In this document: piece after piece, positions 56,150-64,000 of the stretch
How positions within the stretch are numbered: position 1 is the stretch's first letter
How the letters are laid out: each line of letters begins with the position of its first letter
DNA from: Collinsella provencensis
GTDB taxonomy: Bacteria; Actinomycetota; Coriobacteriia; Coriobacteriales; Coriobacteriaceae
Direction of reading: 5' to 3'
DNA: 64,000 bases
Assembly: GCF_900199705.1 (NCBI RefSeq)
Contig: NZ_LT904908.1
Span: 1,185,332 to 1,249,331 of the forward strand
The notes under the pieces: model-generated
What the model was told of the DNA's origin: nothing
Databases searched by the model: none
What the model saw: the letters and a program-made list of their open reading frames with translations, nothing else
Position numbers and translations under genes: made by a program

Positions 56150-59014
56150 TTAAGAGCCCTGCGCTGCAAGGGCGGCCCTCAAAACTTGGCCCGCCACCTC
56201 GGCAGCGCTGCTCTCGTTGCTGCTGCGCTCCTCGAGTACCACGGAGATCGCAACAGTTGGGGTGTCGTATGGTGCAAACCCGATGAACGTGGAGTTCGCC
56301 AGGGAATTGCCGGTTTCGGCGGTGCCGGTCTTGCCCGCCACCTTGACGCCGGGAACGCGTGCGCCGTAGCCAGTACCGTTCTCAACAACCCCGAGCATGG
56401 CCTGTTTGACCTGCTCAGCTGTATCGGAACTCACTGCTTGGCCGAGGGCGTGCTCGCTAGTGGTTTTGACCACGGTGCCGGAGGGCGAAAGAACGCGCGA
56501 CACCACGTAGGGGTTCATGGCGATGCCGTTGTTGGCGATTGCGGCTGCCACCACGGCATTTTGCAGCGTCGTGGTTTGCGGGCCGGGGGTGTGGCCTTGG
56601 CCGACGGGCTGTCCGGCGCCCGCCCAGGCGATTTCCCACTCGGTCATGTCGTCGGGGTTGGGCATGATGGACGCGGCGGAGTCGAAGTCCAGGCCGAGCG
56701 TCTGGCCGTAGCCGAAGGCGCGTGCGGTGGTGACGAGCTTATCTGCGCCGAGTGACGTGGCAACCTGGCCGAATACCGTGTTGGCCGACACCGCGAACGC
56801 CTCGCTCAACGGAATCTCGCCATGGGAGGCCTCGTTGATATTCACCACGTCGGCTCCGCCGATCTCGAGGCGACCGGGGCTGTCGTACATGGAGCTCAAC
56901 GATGCGGTGCCGTTTTCAAGTGCAGCGGAAAGCGTGACGACCTTGAACGTGGAGCCGGGCGTGTAGAGCGCCTGCGTCGAGCGGTCATAGAGCGATGTGT
57001 CAGCGTTTTCGCTGTTCGCGGCCGCCATTGCCGCTTCGACGTCGGTGTTGTCGTAGGTGGGGGCGCTTGCCATGGCGAGGACGGCGCCCGTGCGCGGATC
57101 GAGCACCACGATGGAGCCCGTGCGGCCTTGGAGCGCCTGCTCAGCGGCGATTTGGATGCGCGAGTCGATGGTGAGCTGTGCGGAGTTGCCCGGTTCGGTA
57201 AGGCCTGCAAGCGAGTTCAGCGCGTTTTGCCAGCTCGAGTAATCACGCGACCCCGTGAGGGTCTCGTTTTGCGAGCCCTCGACACCCGAGGTGCCGTACT
57301 GCTGCGAGTAGTAGCCCACCACATGAGCGGCGAGGTTTCCATTGGGATGCGAGCGCGCGTAGCTGCCGTCTTCCTGCTGGATGGACTCTGCGAGGGTGAG
57401 GCCATCGGACGTGATGATGGAGCCGCGCTTCACATAGCGCGCTTTGTTGAGCGTGTGGTTATTGATCGCCATGTTCTGGTAGTCGTTTGCCTTGATGACC
57501 TGCACATACGTGATGTTGCCAATGAGCACGGCGAACAGCGCGGTGAACAGGAACACCGTGCGCGTGAGGCGGTTGGCAAGGGCCACGCGGCCCAGCAGGC
57601 CGCTTTCGGGCGTGTCGAGGGAGGGGCGGCGCAGATGCGCTCCGCGCGTGTTGACGCGATAGGCGCTCGCAGCGCTTACGTCGGGTGCGGCTCCCGCAGC
57701 TCCGGCAGCGGCGAACATACCTGCCGTGCCGAGGCTCGCGCTCGTGAGCTCGGCCTCGCGACCCGTGGCCTCATCGCCTGCGCGCAGCAACAGTCCAACG
57801 ATTACAAAGCTCGCCAGCAGCGACGAACCGCCCTGGCTCATGAAGGGAAGGGTGACACCGGTGAGCGGAATGAGCCTGGTCACGCCTCCCACGATGGTGA
57901 ATGCCTGGAACGTGATGGCGGCGGTAAGTCCGGCTGCGCAGAACGCGGCGAGGTCGGACTTAGCGCGCGCCGCCGTGGTGAGACCGCGCACCGCGAACAG
58001 CATGAACAGCATGAGCACGGCGGCTCCGCCCAGCAGACCCATCTCCTCGCCGATGGCGGCGAAGATCATGTCAGAGGAAACGACAGGAATCAGCGTGGGC
58101 ATGCCCTTGCCGATGCCCGTGCCAAACAGGCCGCCGTCTGCCAGCGAGAAGAGCGACTGGACGATCTGGTAGCCGAGGTTTTGCGGATCGGAAAACGGGT
58201 CGAGCCAAATCTGGAAACGCACGCGGACGTGGCCCATGATCTGGTACATGCCAAAACCGCCGATGAGCAGCAAGATGATACCGATGAGCACGTAGGAGAT
58301 GCGTCCTGTTGCCACATACAGCATGATGAGGAAGATCGTGTAGAACAGCAACGCGCTGCCGAGATCGCGTTCGAACGCGACGACGAGCAGGCAGACGCCC
58401 CACACGATGAACAGGGGATACAGCAAGCGCAGACGCGGGAGCTTTACCCCGAGGAACGAATGGTTGGAAATGGAGAGCAGCTCGCGGTTTTCGGCCAGGT
58501 AGCCAGCGAGGAACAAGACGATGAACACCTTGGCGAACTCGCCGGGCTGGAAGGTGAAGCTACCGATTTTGATCCACAGCTTGGAGCCGTAGATCTCGGT
58601 ACCGATGAGCATGGGCAGCACCAGCAGCACGATACCGATGGCACCGAAGGTGTACTTGTAGCGTTTGACCACGTCGAGGTTTTTAACCACAGCGAGCGTG
58701 CCCACCATGAGTGCGACGCTCACGAACAGCAGGACGATCTGACCCATCGCCGCGTCGGGGTCAAGGCGCGTAACGAACGTGATGCCGATGCCAGAAAGCG
58801 TGAACACGATGGGAATCAGCGCGGGGTCGGCGCCGGGCGCGAGGATGCGGATGCCGATGTGCGCTACGGCGAAGGCGGCGGCAAGGCCGAGCGGCACCGC
58901 GAGCGTTTGGAATGAAAGCGCAGCGCCGGCGGTGACCACGTACATGGCGTAGAGCAGCGTCACGGGGAACGCGGCAGCTATGAGCAAGAGCAATTCAGTC
59001 GTGCGGCGGCTCAT
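56150..59014 (-). CDS. RodA/FtsW-family polymerase fused to a class B PBP transpeptidase
   Basis: 954 residues in one frame. Residues 1 to about 430 are a SEDS glycosyltransferase with about twelve membrane spans (motifs GSKLWIKIGSFTFQPGEFAK, FERDLGSALLFY, AAIGEEMGLLGG, SQGGSSLLA). A linker of about 70 residues leads to another membrane span (TVFLFTALFAVLIGNITYVQ). A PBP2/PbpA-like transpeptidase follows with the SxxK active site STFK, SAN and KTGTAE. In most actinobacteria rodA and pbpA are separate neighbours; here the polymerase and cross-linker are one chain. The start shares a base with the phosphatase stop (TAATG). Confidence 0.95.
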   Translation of the reverse strand: MSRRTTELLLLIAAAFPVTLLYAMYVVTAGAALSFQTLAVPLGLAAAFAVAHIGIRILAPGADPALIPIVFTLSGIGITFVTRLDPDAAMGQIVLLFVSVALMVGTLAVVKNLDVVKRYKYTFGAIGIVLLVLPMLIGTEIYGSKLWIKIGSFTFQPGEFAKVFIVLFLAGYLAENRELLSISNHSFLGVKLPRLRLLYPLFIVWGVCLLVVAFERDLGSALLFYTIFLIMLYVATGRISYVLIGIILLLIGGFGMYQIMGHVRVRFQIWLDPFSDPQNLGYQIVQSLFSLADGGLFGTGIGKGMPTLIPVVSSDMIFAAIGEEMGLLGGAAVLMLFMLFAVRGLTTAARAKSDLAAFCAAGLTAAITFQAFTIVGGVTRLIPLTGVTLPFMSQGGSSLLASFVIVGLLLRAGDEATGREAELTSASLGTAGMFAAAGAAGAAPDVSAASAYRVNTRGAHLRRPSLDTPESGLLGRVALANRLTRTVFLFTALFAVLIGNITYVQVIKANDYQNMAINNHTLNKARYVKRGSIITSDGLTLAESIQQEDGSYARSHPNGNLAAHVVGYYSQQYGTSGVEGSQNETLTGSRDYSSWQNALNSLAGLTEPGNSAQLTIDSRIQIAAEQALQGRTGSIVVLDPRTGAVLAMASAPTYDNTDVEAAMAAANSENADTSLYDRSTQALYTPGSTFKVVTLSAALENGTASLSSMYDSPGRLEIGGADVVNINEASHGEIPLSEAFAVSANTVFGQVATSLGADKLVTTARAFGYGQTLGLDFDSAASIMPNPDDMTEWEIAWAGAGQPVGQGHTPGPQTTTLQNAVVAAAIANNGIAMNPYVVSRVLSPSGTVVKTTSEHALGQAVSSDTAEQVKQAMLGVVENGTGYGARVPGVKVAGKTGTAETGNSLANSTFIGFAPYDTPTVAISVVLEERSSNESSAAEVAGQVLRAALAAQGS

Positions 59015-60690
59015 TACGCGGCACCTCCTTCGGACTTCGAGTCATCGGTGGCGGCTACGGCGCCGGCAGGGTTGCTGACGCTGTTGGGGGCTTCACCCGG
59101 CGCATCGCTGGCAATACCCGTGCCGCCCTCGGAGTTCTCCTTGATGGTTTGCGCGTCTTCGACCTGCTTGCTCAGCTCCTCGTCGATCTGCTTGCGATAG
59201 CGCGAGACGGTCTCGGTCGCGTCGTCGATGCTCTCCATGGGGATGCCCTCACGCAGGCGGTTTTGCGTGTCTTCGGGCAGGTATTCGAGCAGTACCGAAG
59301 TTTCGTCCTCGAGCCAGTGAAGCTCAAGGCCGAACAGACTGCCGGGAACGCCCTTGTAAATCGCCACGGCGTCGTCCTTGACGCCCAGGTACACGGAGTT
59401 GGTGATGGAAACGAACGAGACGATGCCCGCAACCAGGATTGCGGCGAGCAGGCAAACGACCCCGATGATCGCTGTGCGACGGTGCTTCTTGCGTAGCTCG
59501 CGCATGCGTCCGTCGTCGGCGATGTCGACTGCGATCACGGTCACGTTGTCCCCGCCGCCCGCGGCGAGGGCCGCATCTACCAGGTTGTCGGTGCAGATTT
59601 GCGCGGTTGCGGACATCGTTGCGATGCGCTCGATTTCGCCGTCGGGAATCATGCCCGAAAGACCGTCGGAGCACAGGATGAGGCGGTCGCCTTTTTCGAC
59701 GTTGATGGTGAAGTGGTCCGCATACATGGCCGGATCGGAGCCGAGTGCGCGGGTGATGACGGAGCGATTGGGGTGCACGCGCGCCTCGTCGGCGGTGATT
59801 TCGCCCGCATCTACCAGCTCCTCAACGTAGGAGTGGTCGCGCGTGATGCGGATAAGCGTACCCTCGTGCAGCAGGTAGGCGCGCGAGTCGCCCACATGCG
59901 CGATGGCGAGCGTGGTTCTCTCGATGTAGGCCGCCGTGGCGGTGCATCCCATGCCGGGACGACCGATGCCGTTGAGCGCGGCATCGATGACGGCGGCGTT
60001 GGCTGCCTCGATAGCGGCGCCGAGCTGCGCGGCATTGGCGGAGCTGGGGCCCGTCTTCGCAATGGTCTCCACGGCGATGGCGCTTGCGACTTCGCCGGCG
60101 GCGTGACCGCCCATGCCGTCGCACACGCAGAAGAGCGGGGAGGCGACCAGATAGGAGTCCTCGTTGTGGCTGCGCACGCATCCCACGTCCGAGCGCGCGC
60201 CCCATCGCAGCGTGGACGACGTGCCGGCGTCAAAGGTGGCGTCGGTGTCGATGAGTTCGTCGGTGATGGGGGCGAAGCTCTGCGTGGAGCCAGGATCGCT
60301 CAGCTTGGCCTCGATGGTTTGCACGTCGATTTCGGCCGTGTCCTCCGGCGAAGCGGGTGCCGTGGGGTCGGGAATCGTGAGGTCGGGCTCGGGGGAGTCG
60401 GCGAAATTGGCGGGAGTTGCGCTCGATTCCGTCGCATAAGCGCGAGTTTTTGGAAAATCTTGCAGATTTTCGCGGTCCTGCGACGCTTTTTCGGCAACTG
60501 CGGGTGTGGGCTCGACAGGAGTGGGCGTCGGAACATCGCTCGCAGGGACAGAGGCTCCGAAGGCGGGCTCGACAGGCATATCGGCACTCAGGGCATCATG
60601 CTCCGCGGGATGCGCGGCGTGTGCGCCCTCAAATGCCGGCTCTTGCTGGGGAGACGACGTGGTGGAGTAGTTGTTCCGCTCGTCGTTCAT
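59014..60690 (-). CDS. PP2C-family Ser/Thr phosphatase (PstP type)
   Basis: 558 residues. A Pro/Thr/Ser-rich extension of about 155 residues is followed by the PP2C domain: GARSDVGCVRSHNEDSYLV, VCDGMGGHAAGEVAS, HVGDSRAYLL, LILCSDGLSGMI, GGDNVTVIAVD, with the metal aspartates in place. A membrane span (AIIGVVCLLAAILVAGIVSF) comes next, and an extracellular tail. It should reverse the phosphorylation by the two kinases in this cluster. It shares ATGA with fhaB upstream. Confidence 0.94.
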   Translation of the reverse strand: MNDERNNYSTTSSPQQEPAFEGAHAAHPAEHDALSADMPVEPAFGASVPASDVPTPTPVEPTPAVAEKASQDRENLQDFPKTRAYATESSATPANFADSPEPDLTIPDPTAPASPEDTAEIDVQTIEAKLSDPGSTQSFAPITDELIDTDATFDAGTSSTLRWGARSDVGCVRSHNEDSYLVASPLFCVCDGMGGHAAGEVASAIAVETIAKTGPSSANAAQLGAAIEAANAAVIDAALNGIGRPGMGCTATAAYIERTTLAIAHVGDSRAYLLHEGTLIRITRDHSYVEELVDAGEITADEARVHPNRSVITRALGSDPAMYADHFTINVEKGDRLILCSDGLSGMIPDGEIERIATMSATAQICTDNLVDAALAAGGGDNVTVIAVDIADDGRMRELRKKHRRTAIIGVVCLLAAILVAGIVSFVSITNSVYLGVKDDAVAIYKGVPGSLFGLELHWLEDETSVLLEYLPEDTQNRLREGIPMESIDDATETVSRYRKQIDEELSKQVEDAQTIKENSEGGTGIASDAPGEAPNSVSNPAGAVAATDDSKSEGGAA

Positions 60691-61100
60691 CGACGGTTCA
60701 CCTTCATAACCACATCGCCGATCTGCACCTCGTCGCCTTCGCGCAGGGTGGCGGGCTCAAGCAGTGCGCGTCCGTTGATGAGCGTTCCGTTGAGCGAGTT
60801 GAGGTCCTCGATGATGAGCGCCGGGCCTTGCAGCGAGAAACGCGCATGGCTCGCCGAGACGAACGGCTCGTTGATGCAGATGTCAGAGGAGGGCGAGCGG
60901 CCCACGATGACCGGGCCGAGCATATCCACATGGATGCCGCGGATGCCGCGCGGTCCCTTGTCGACGTCGATCGTCCAGATTGCGGAGTCGCGACGCTGGC
61001 CGCGCACCAGTCCCACGCCGGTTTTCATCACGGCGAATAGGAAGATGTACAGCAGGATGACGAGGACGATTCGGCCCGCAAACAGGATGATGTCAATCAC
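60687..61100 (-). CDS. FhaB-like membrane FHA-domain protein
   Basis: 137 residues. One N-terminal hydrophobic span (IILFAGRIVLVILLYIFLFA) and a C-terminal FHA domain with VIVGRSPSSDICI, SASHARFS and LNSLNGTLINGR. FHA domains bind phosphothreonine, and in mycobacteria FhaB/FipA links kinase signalling to division. The start is GTG, 2 bases after the fhaA stop. It overlaps the phosphatase gene by 4 bases. Confidence 0.92.
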   Translation of the reverse strand: MIDIILFAGRIVLVILLYIFLFAVMKTGVGLVRGQRRDSAIWTIDVDKGPRGIRGIHVDMLGPVIVGRSPSSDICINEPFVSASHARFSLQGPALIIEDLNSLNGTLINGRALLEPATLREGDEVQIGDVVMKVNRR

Positions 61101-61102
61101 GG

Positions 61103-62179
61103 CTAACCCCTAAACTCGAAGGTGCTGAGACCGAACGTCAAAACGTCGCCGTTGCGCAGGGGGCAGCGCGAAATGCGGCGGTTGTTGACGAGCGTGCCGT
61201 TGGTGGAGTTGAGGTCCTCGATGGACCAATCGCTGCCGGTAAAGGTGAGCTCGGCGTGCTTGCGGCTCACGTTGGGGTCGCGCAGAACCACGTCGGCAGC
61301 AGCGCGCTCGCGGCCGATAACCGAGCGGTGGCTCGTGATGTCATAGGTATCGCCCGTCACCACGTCGACGAGATGGGCGAGGGGAGGCATGGGCATCTGT
61401 GCACGCGGAGCCAGGTGCGCCGCTCCTTCAACGGCAGCCGCATTCGCGGCCACGCCCGCGATGCTACCCGCGCTTGCGGCCGCAGCCGCCCCGCCCAGGC
61501 CGGCGAGCTGCTCGCGCGTCATGGTCTTGGGAACGGGGATGGGCGCGTTTGCCGGGCTCGGCGCAAACGGATCGGCGGGTGCGGGGGGAAACGGGTCGGA
61601 GGCTGCGGGAGCCACCGCGTGCGGGACACGCGCATCAAGGCTGTTGAGGGCAGCCGGGTTGGCGTTCGCAACGGGGTTGTTGACGCCTGCCGGGTTGTTG
61701 GTACCGGCGGCGGGCACGGGTTGTTGGGAGCGAGTTCCGGCAGCAGCGCGATTCGCGTACACCGGCTGGGCCTGCGGCCCCTTGAGGTAGGCGCGCTCCT
61801 CTTCAAAAAGACGGGCCAGCGTGGGGCGGTCGACGTTCTCGGCAAACACGGAGAACTTTCCCGCTTTGAGCGAGGGATCGATCATAAAGCGGACGAGAGG
61901 ATCGCCCACAAAGTCGTAGCGCTTTTTCTGCGCCTGGGCCTTGACGAACTCTGCAACCTCGCGCGCAAGCTGCGGGTAATACGGGGAGATGATGGGGTCG
62001 TCGTCGTTTGCGATGAGAACCGTGTAGAGCGCTGGCGCGGTGTTGACGCCGTTGATGACCAGTGTTTGGTCTTCCATCTCGTGCGCTGCCTGCTTAGCGA
62101 GTTTCTTAAAGGAGAACGGGGCCTTGCTGGCGCCGAAGATTCCCGAGATGCGATCTTCAAAAATGTTCAGGAGGTTCAC
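61103..62179 (-). CDS. FhaA-like protein (DUF3662 plus FHA domain)
   Basis: 358 residues. The first about 125 match the DUF3662 domain (FEDRISGIFGASKAPFSFKK, PALYTVLIANDDDP). A long Ala/Pro/Asn-rich linker follows. The last about 90 form an FHA domain (HRSVIGRERAAADVVLRD, VSRKHAELTF, LNSTNGTLVNNR). In mycobacteria FhaA regulates MviN/lipid II steps. GTG start with GGAAGGTGG upstream; it overlaps the kinase stop (GTGA). Confidence 0.93.
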   Translation of the reverse strand: MNLLNIFEDRISGIFGASKAPFSFKKLAKQAAHEMEDQTLVINGVNTAPALYTVLIANDDDPIISPYYPQLAREVAEFVKAQAQKKRYDFVGDPLVRFMIDPSLKAGKFSVFAENVDRPTLARLFEEERAYLKGPQAQPVYANRAAAGTRSQQPVPAAGTNNPAGVNNPVANANPAALNSLDARVPHAVAPAASDPFPPAPADPFAPSPANAPIPVPKTMTREQLAGLGGAAAAASAGSIAGVAANAAAVEGAAHLAPRAQMPMPPLAHLVDVVTGDTYDITSHRSVIGRERAAADVVLRDPNVSRKHAELTFTGSDWSIEDLNSTNGTLVNNRRISRCPLRNGDVLTFGLSTFEFRG

Positions 62180-63993
62180 GAACGACCACCTTCCACATAA
62201 TCTCGTTTATAACCGAGCAAATACACACATATCCAAACGATTATAGAGGATAGGGCTCCCAGGCCCGTTGCTATGGCGACCTCAAGCGTGGGTACGCTGG
62301 CAATTTCCATAGGGTGAGCAAGATAGCGCAGCGCTATCGAGAGGATGGGGAGCGTCACGTAAACCGCCGTTGCGCTGCCCGTTCCCCCGTTATTTTGGTA
62401 GGAGCCCCATGCGCGGTCGAGCGCCCAGCTGGCCGCTGCGGCGCATGCCGAAAACGCGATGGCGGGTATGAGGAATGAGGGTTCGAGCAGTCCGAGCAGG
62501 GCATCTCCCGAGGCGAGCGCTCCAGCATTGCCCAGTGCCGCCACGAGCACCTGTGCGAACACGAGGCCAAAGGCGGTTGAGATGGCGGACACGCCGCTGG
62601 GAAGGAAGTACGCGGCGATCGCCACGGCGACGGGAGCTCCAATCGTGGCGTTTCCGCATGCGATTCCCATGGCCGCCGCCACGGCAACCACCACGGATGC
62701 CGCCGGATGAATACGGCCCCACACGAGCCACCAACCTGCGGTCAGGGCGAAGCCGAGGATTGCCACGGGCAGCACCGAAAGAATCGGGGTGTGGCTCACG
62801 ATGAGCATGAGCCAGCCCGCGACGGCGAGCGCGGACCCGATTTGCGGGGCCACCGCTGCGGCAAGTCCGATGCCCACCGCCGTGGCCAGCTGCGTTACGG
62901 CGCCGTTGGCGTGCATAGCGCCAAGAAGTGCGTAGGAAATCGCACCGACGGATACGCCGCTTATGGCTCCGCGAACGGCCCAACGGGCGTGTGAACTGCG
63001 GGTTCCCAGGTAGCCTTCTGCCGGATCGACCTCTCGCGTCCCGCGGGTGCTGGCTCCGTTGGGTGCTTCGGTCCCCTCATCTTCCTCATCGGACGTAAGA
63101 CGGTTGATGATGCGCGCCAGGCTCTTGCGGCCCTCGCGCGGATTGCCCAGATACGCGCAGAACCAGTCGCCGAACTCGGTGACGTCGTCCATGCGGTCAT
63201 CGGCGAGCGGTGACAGGGCTCCAAGCAGGGCTTCTTCGGTTGCCTCGGGGATGTCGGGGAGCAGGTCGCTGGGGTAGATTACGCCGCGCTCGATGTTGTT
63301 AAGCGAGTCGGCGGGGGTGCCGGCGCGGAAGGGGGCCGTGGCGCAAAGCGACTCGTAGAGCACCGCTGCCAGCGAGAAGATGTCGCTGCGGGAGTCCACC
63401 TCGGCCCCGTTGAGCTGTTCCGGCGACATGTAGCCGATGGTCCCGCCTCGTGCTCCGCCAAACCCGGCGGCGCTCGCCAGCGTCGCCATGCCGAAATCCG
63501 CGAGCTTCACGTGTCCGCTGCGGTCGATAAGGACGTTGGCGGGTTTGATGTCGAGGTGCAGCACGCCGTTTTCATGTGCGAGGGCGAGCGCTTGTACCAG
63601 CGCGTCTGCGATGCAGGCGGTTTCGTCGTAGGTGAGCGAGTGGCCGTCCACCTGGGCGAGGAACTCCTCCAGGCTCATGCCGTCGACGTACTCCATGACC
63701 AGGTAGGCATAGGCGCTGTCGTAGGAAAAGTCGATGACCTGCACGATGTTGGGGTGCTGCAGCATACTTGCCGTGCGCGCCTCTTTGAGCGCGCTGTCGA
63801 TAGTTTCGAGCGAGGTGCGGTTGTAGGGCGAGGCAAGCGGCATGCGCTTGATGGCAACGCGCCGTTGCAGCCGACTGTCCAGACAGATTTCGACGCTGCC
63901 AAAGCCGCCGGTGGCGCGGGTTTGGAGCGGGCGGTAGCGTTTGAGCAGGGTGCTTGCCGCCGTACCCACGGCGGGCAGGGGCGGTTGGGGCAC
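62176..63993 (-). CDS. Membrane Ser/Thr protein kinase (start near window edge)
   Basis: At least 605 residues; the GTG at 63993 lies 8 bases from the window edge, so the real start may be outside. The kinase domain (about 15-270) has VAIKRM, LADFGMA and YMSPEQ. The catalytic loop reads HLDIKPAN, with Leu for the usual Arg before the catalytic Asp (non-RD type). The C-terminal half holds about eight hydrophobic spans and no PASTA repeat. It heads the fha-phosphatase-RodA cluster and may fill the PknA role, but its layout differs. Confidence 0.88.
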   Translation of the reverse strand: MPQPPLPAVGTAASTLLKRYRPLQTRATGGFGSVEICLDSRLQRRVAIKRMPLASPYNRTSLETIDSALKEARTASMLQHPNIVQVIDFSYDSAYAYLVMEYVDGMSLEEFLAQVDGHSLTYDETACIADALVQALALAHENGVLHLDIKPANVLIDRSGHVKLADFGMATLASAAGFGGARGGTIGYMSPEQLNGAEVDSRSDIFSLAAVLYESLCATAPFRAGTPADSLNNIERGVIYPSDLLPDIPEATEEALLGALSPLADDRMDDVTEFGDWFCAYLGNPREGRKSLARIINRLTSDEEDEGTEAPNGASTRGTREVDPAEGYLGTRSSHARWAVRGAISGVSVGAISYALLGAMHANGAVTQLATAVGIGLAAAVAPQIGSALAVAGWLMLIVSHTPILSVLPVAILGFALTAGWWLVWGRIHPAASVVVAVAAAMGIACGNATIGAPVAVAIAAYFLPSGVSAISTAFGLVFAQVLVAALGNAGALASGDALLGLLEPSFLIPAIAFSACAAAASWALDRAWGSYQNNGGTGSATAVYVTLPILSIALRYLAHPMEIASVPTLEVAIATGLGALSSIIVWICVYLLGYKRDYVEGGRS

Positions 63994-64000
63994 GGCGCCG

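Noticed and set aside
53824..58915. Long plus-strand open frames opposite the PASTA kinase and RodA-PBP genes.
   Set aside because: The minus-strand proteins have full motif sets; the reverse frames are shadows without a family.

Overview
The window is a chromosomal segment of an actinobacterium, most likely class Coriobacteriia (a Collinsella/Olsenella-like gut or oral anaerobe). This is inferred from gene content and order, protein style and a mostly 55-60 % G+C composition; no rRNA is present to fix the genus. It spans the replication origin. Genes left of about 30.7 kb (rpmH, rnpA, yidD, yidC, jag, rsmG, parA, parB) run leftward. Genes right of about 31.07 kb (a GHKL ATPase gene, dnaA, dnaN, recF, a dciA-like gene, gyrB, gyrA) run rightward. 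Three near-perfect parS sites lie beside parA.

Layout. 0-2 kb: sirtuin, tRNA-Gly(CCC) and a small XRE regulator. 2-15 kb: a surface-adhesin region with two very large LPXTG-type cell-wall proteins. One is a VWA plus FctA/Spy0128-like pilin-repeat protein whose signal peptide is cut off by one in-frame amber codon. The other is a CnaB/SpaA-repeat protein. Between them lie the remains of a flavodoxin gene and an iron-dependent alcohol dehydrogenase gene fused by a deletion. 15-25 kb: a membrane M28-like peptidase with a giant acidic insert and its small membrane neighbour, a pair of WYL regulators (PafBC-like), an exonuclease-DinG helicase coupled to ddl, and rlmN. 25.4-42 kb: the origin region, in which the par/rsmG block is clearly more A+T-rich than its flanks. 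42-52 kb: a DUF151 nuclease-like protein, a HAD phosphatase, a LacI regulator, a YeiH-type transporter, an XRE-membrane protein, a small hypothetical protein, and a heterodimeric ABC exporter. 52.2-53 kb: tRNA-Arg(CCT) followed by 136-bp tandem repeats built from direct and inverted copies of its 3' half, then a MITE-like element with perfect 28-bp inverted ends. 53-64 kb: a serine acetyltransferase, then the actinobacterial cell-wall signalling cluster (kinase, FhaA, FhaB, PP2C phosphatase, a single-chain RodA-PBP fusion, PASTA kinase).

How they fit together. The origin block couples initiation (DnaA, clamp, helicase-loader candidate, gyrase) to segregation (ParAB-parS). The 54-64 kb cluster couples Ser/Thr phosphorylation to peptidoglycan polymerisation and cross-linking. 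The most promising candidate for an undescribed system is the gene directly upstream of dnaA. It encodes a GHKL-fold ATPase joined by a Gln/Pro-rich linker to a predicted winged helix. It appears to share a transcript with dnaA, and it carries two DnaA-box sequences inside its own linker-coding DNA.
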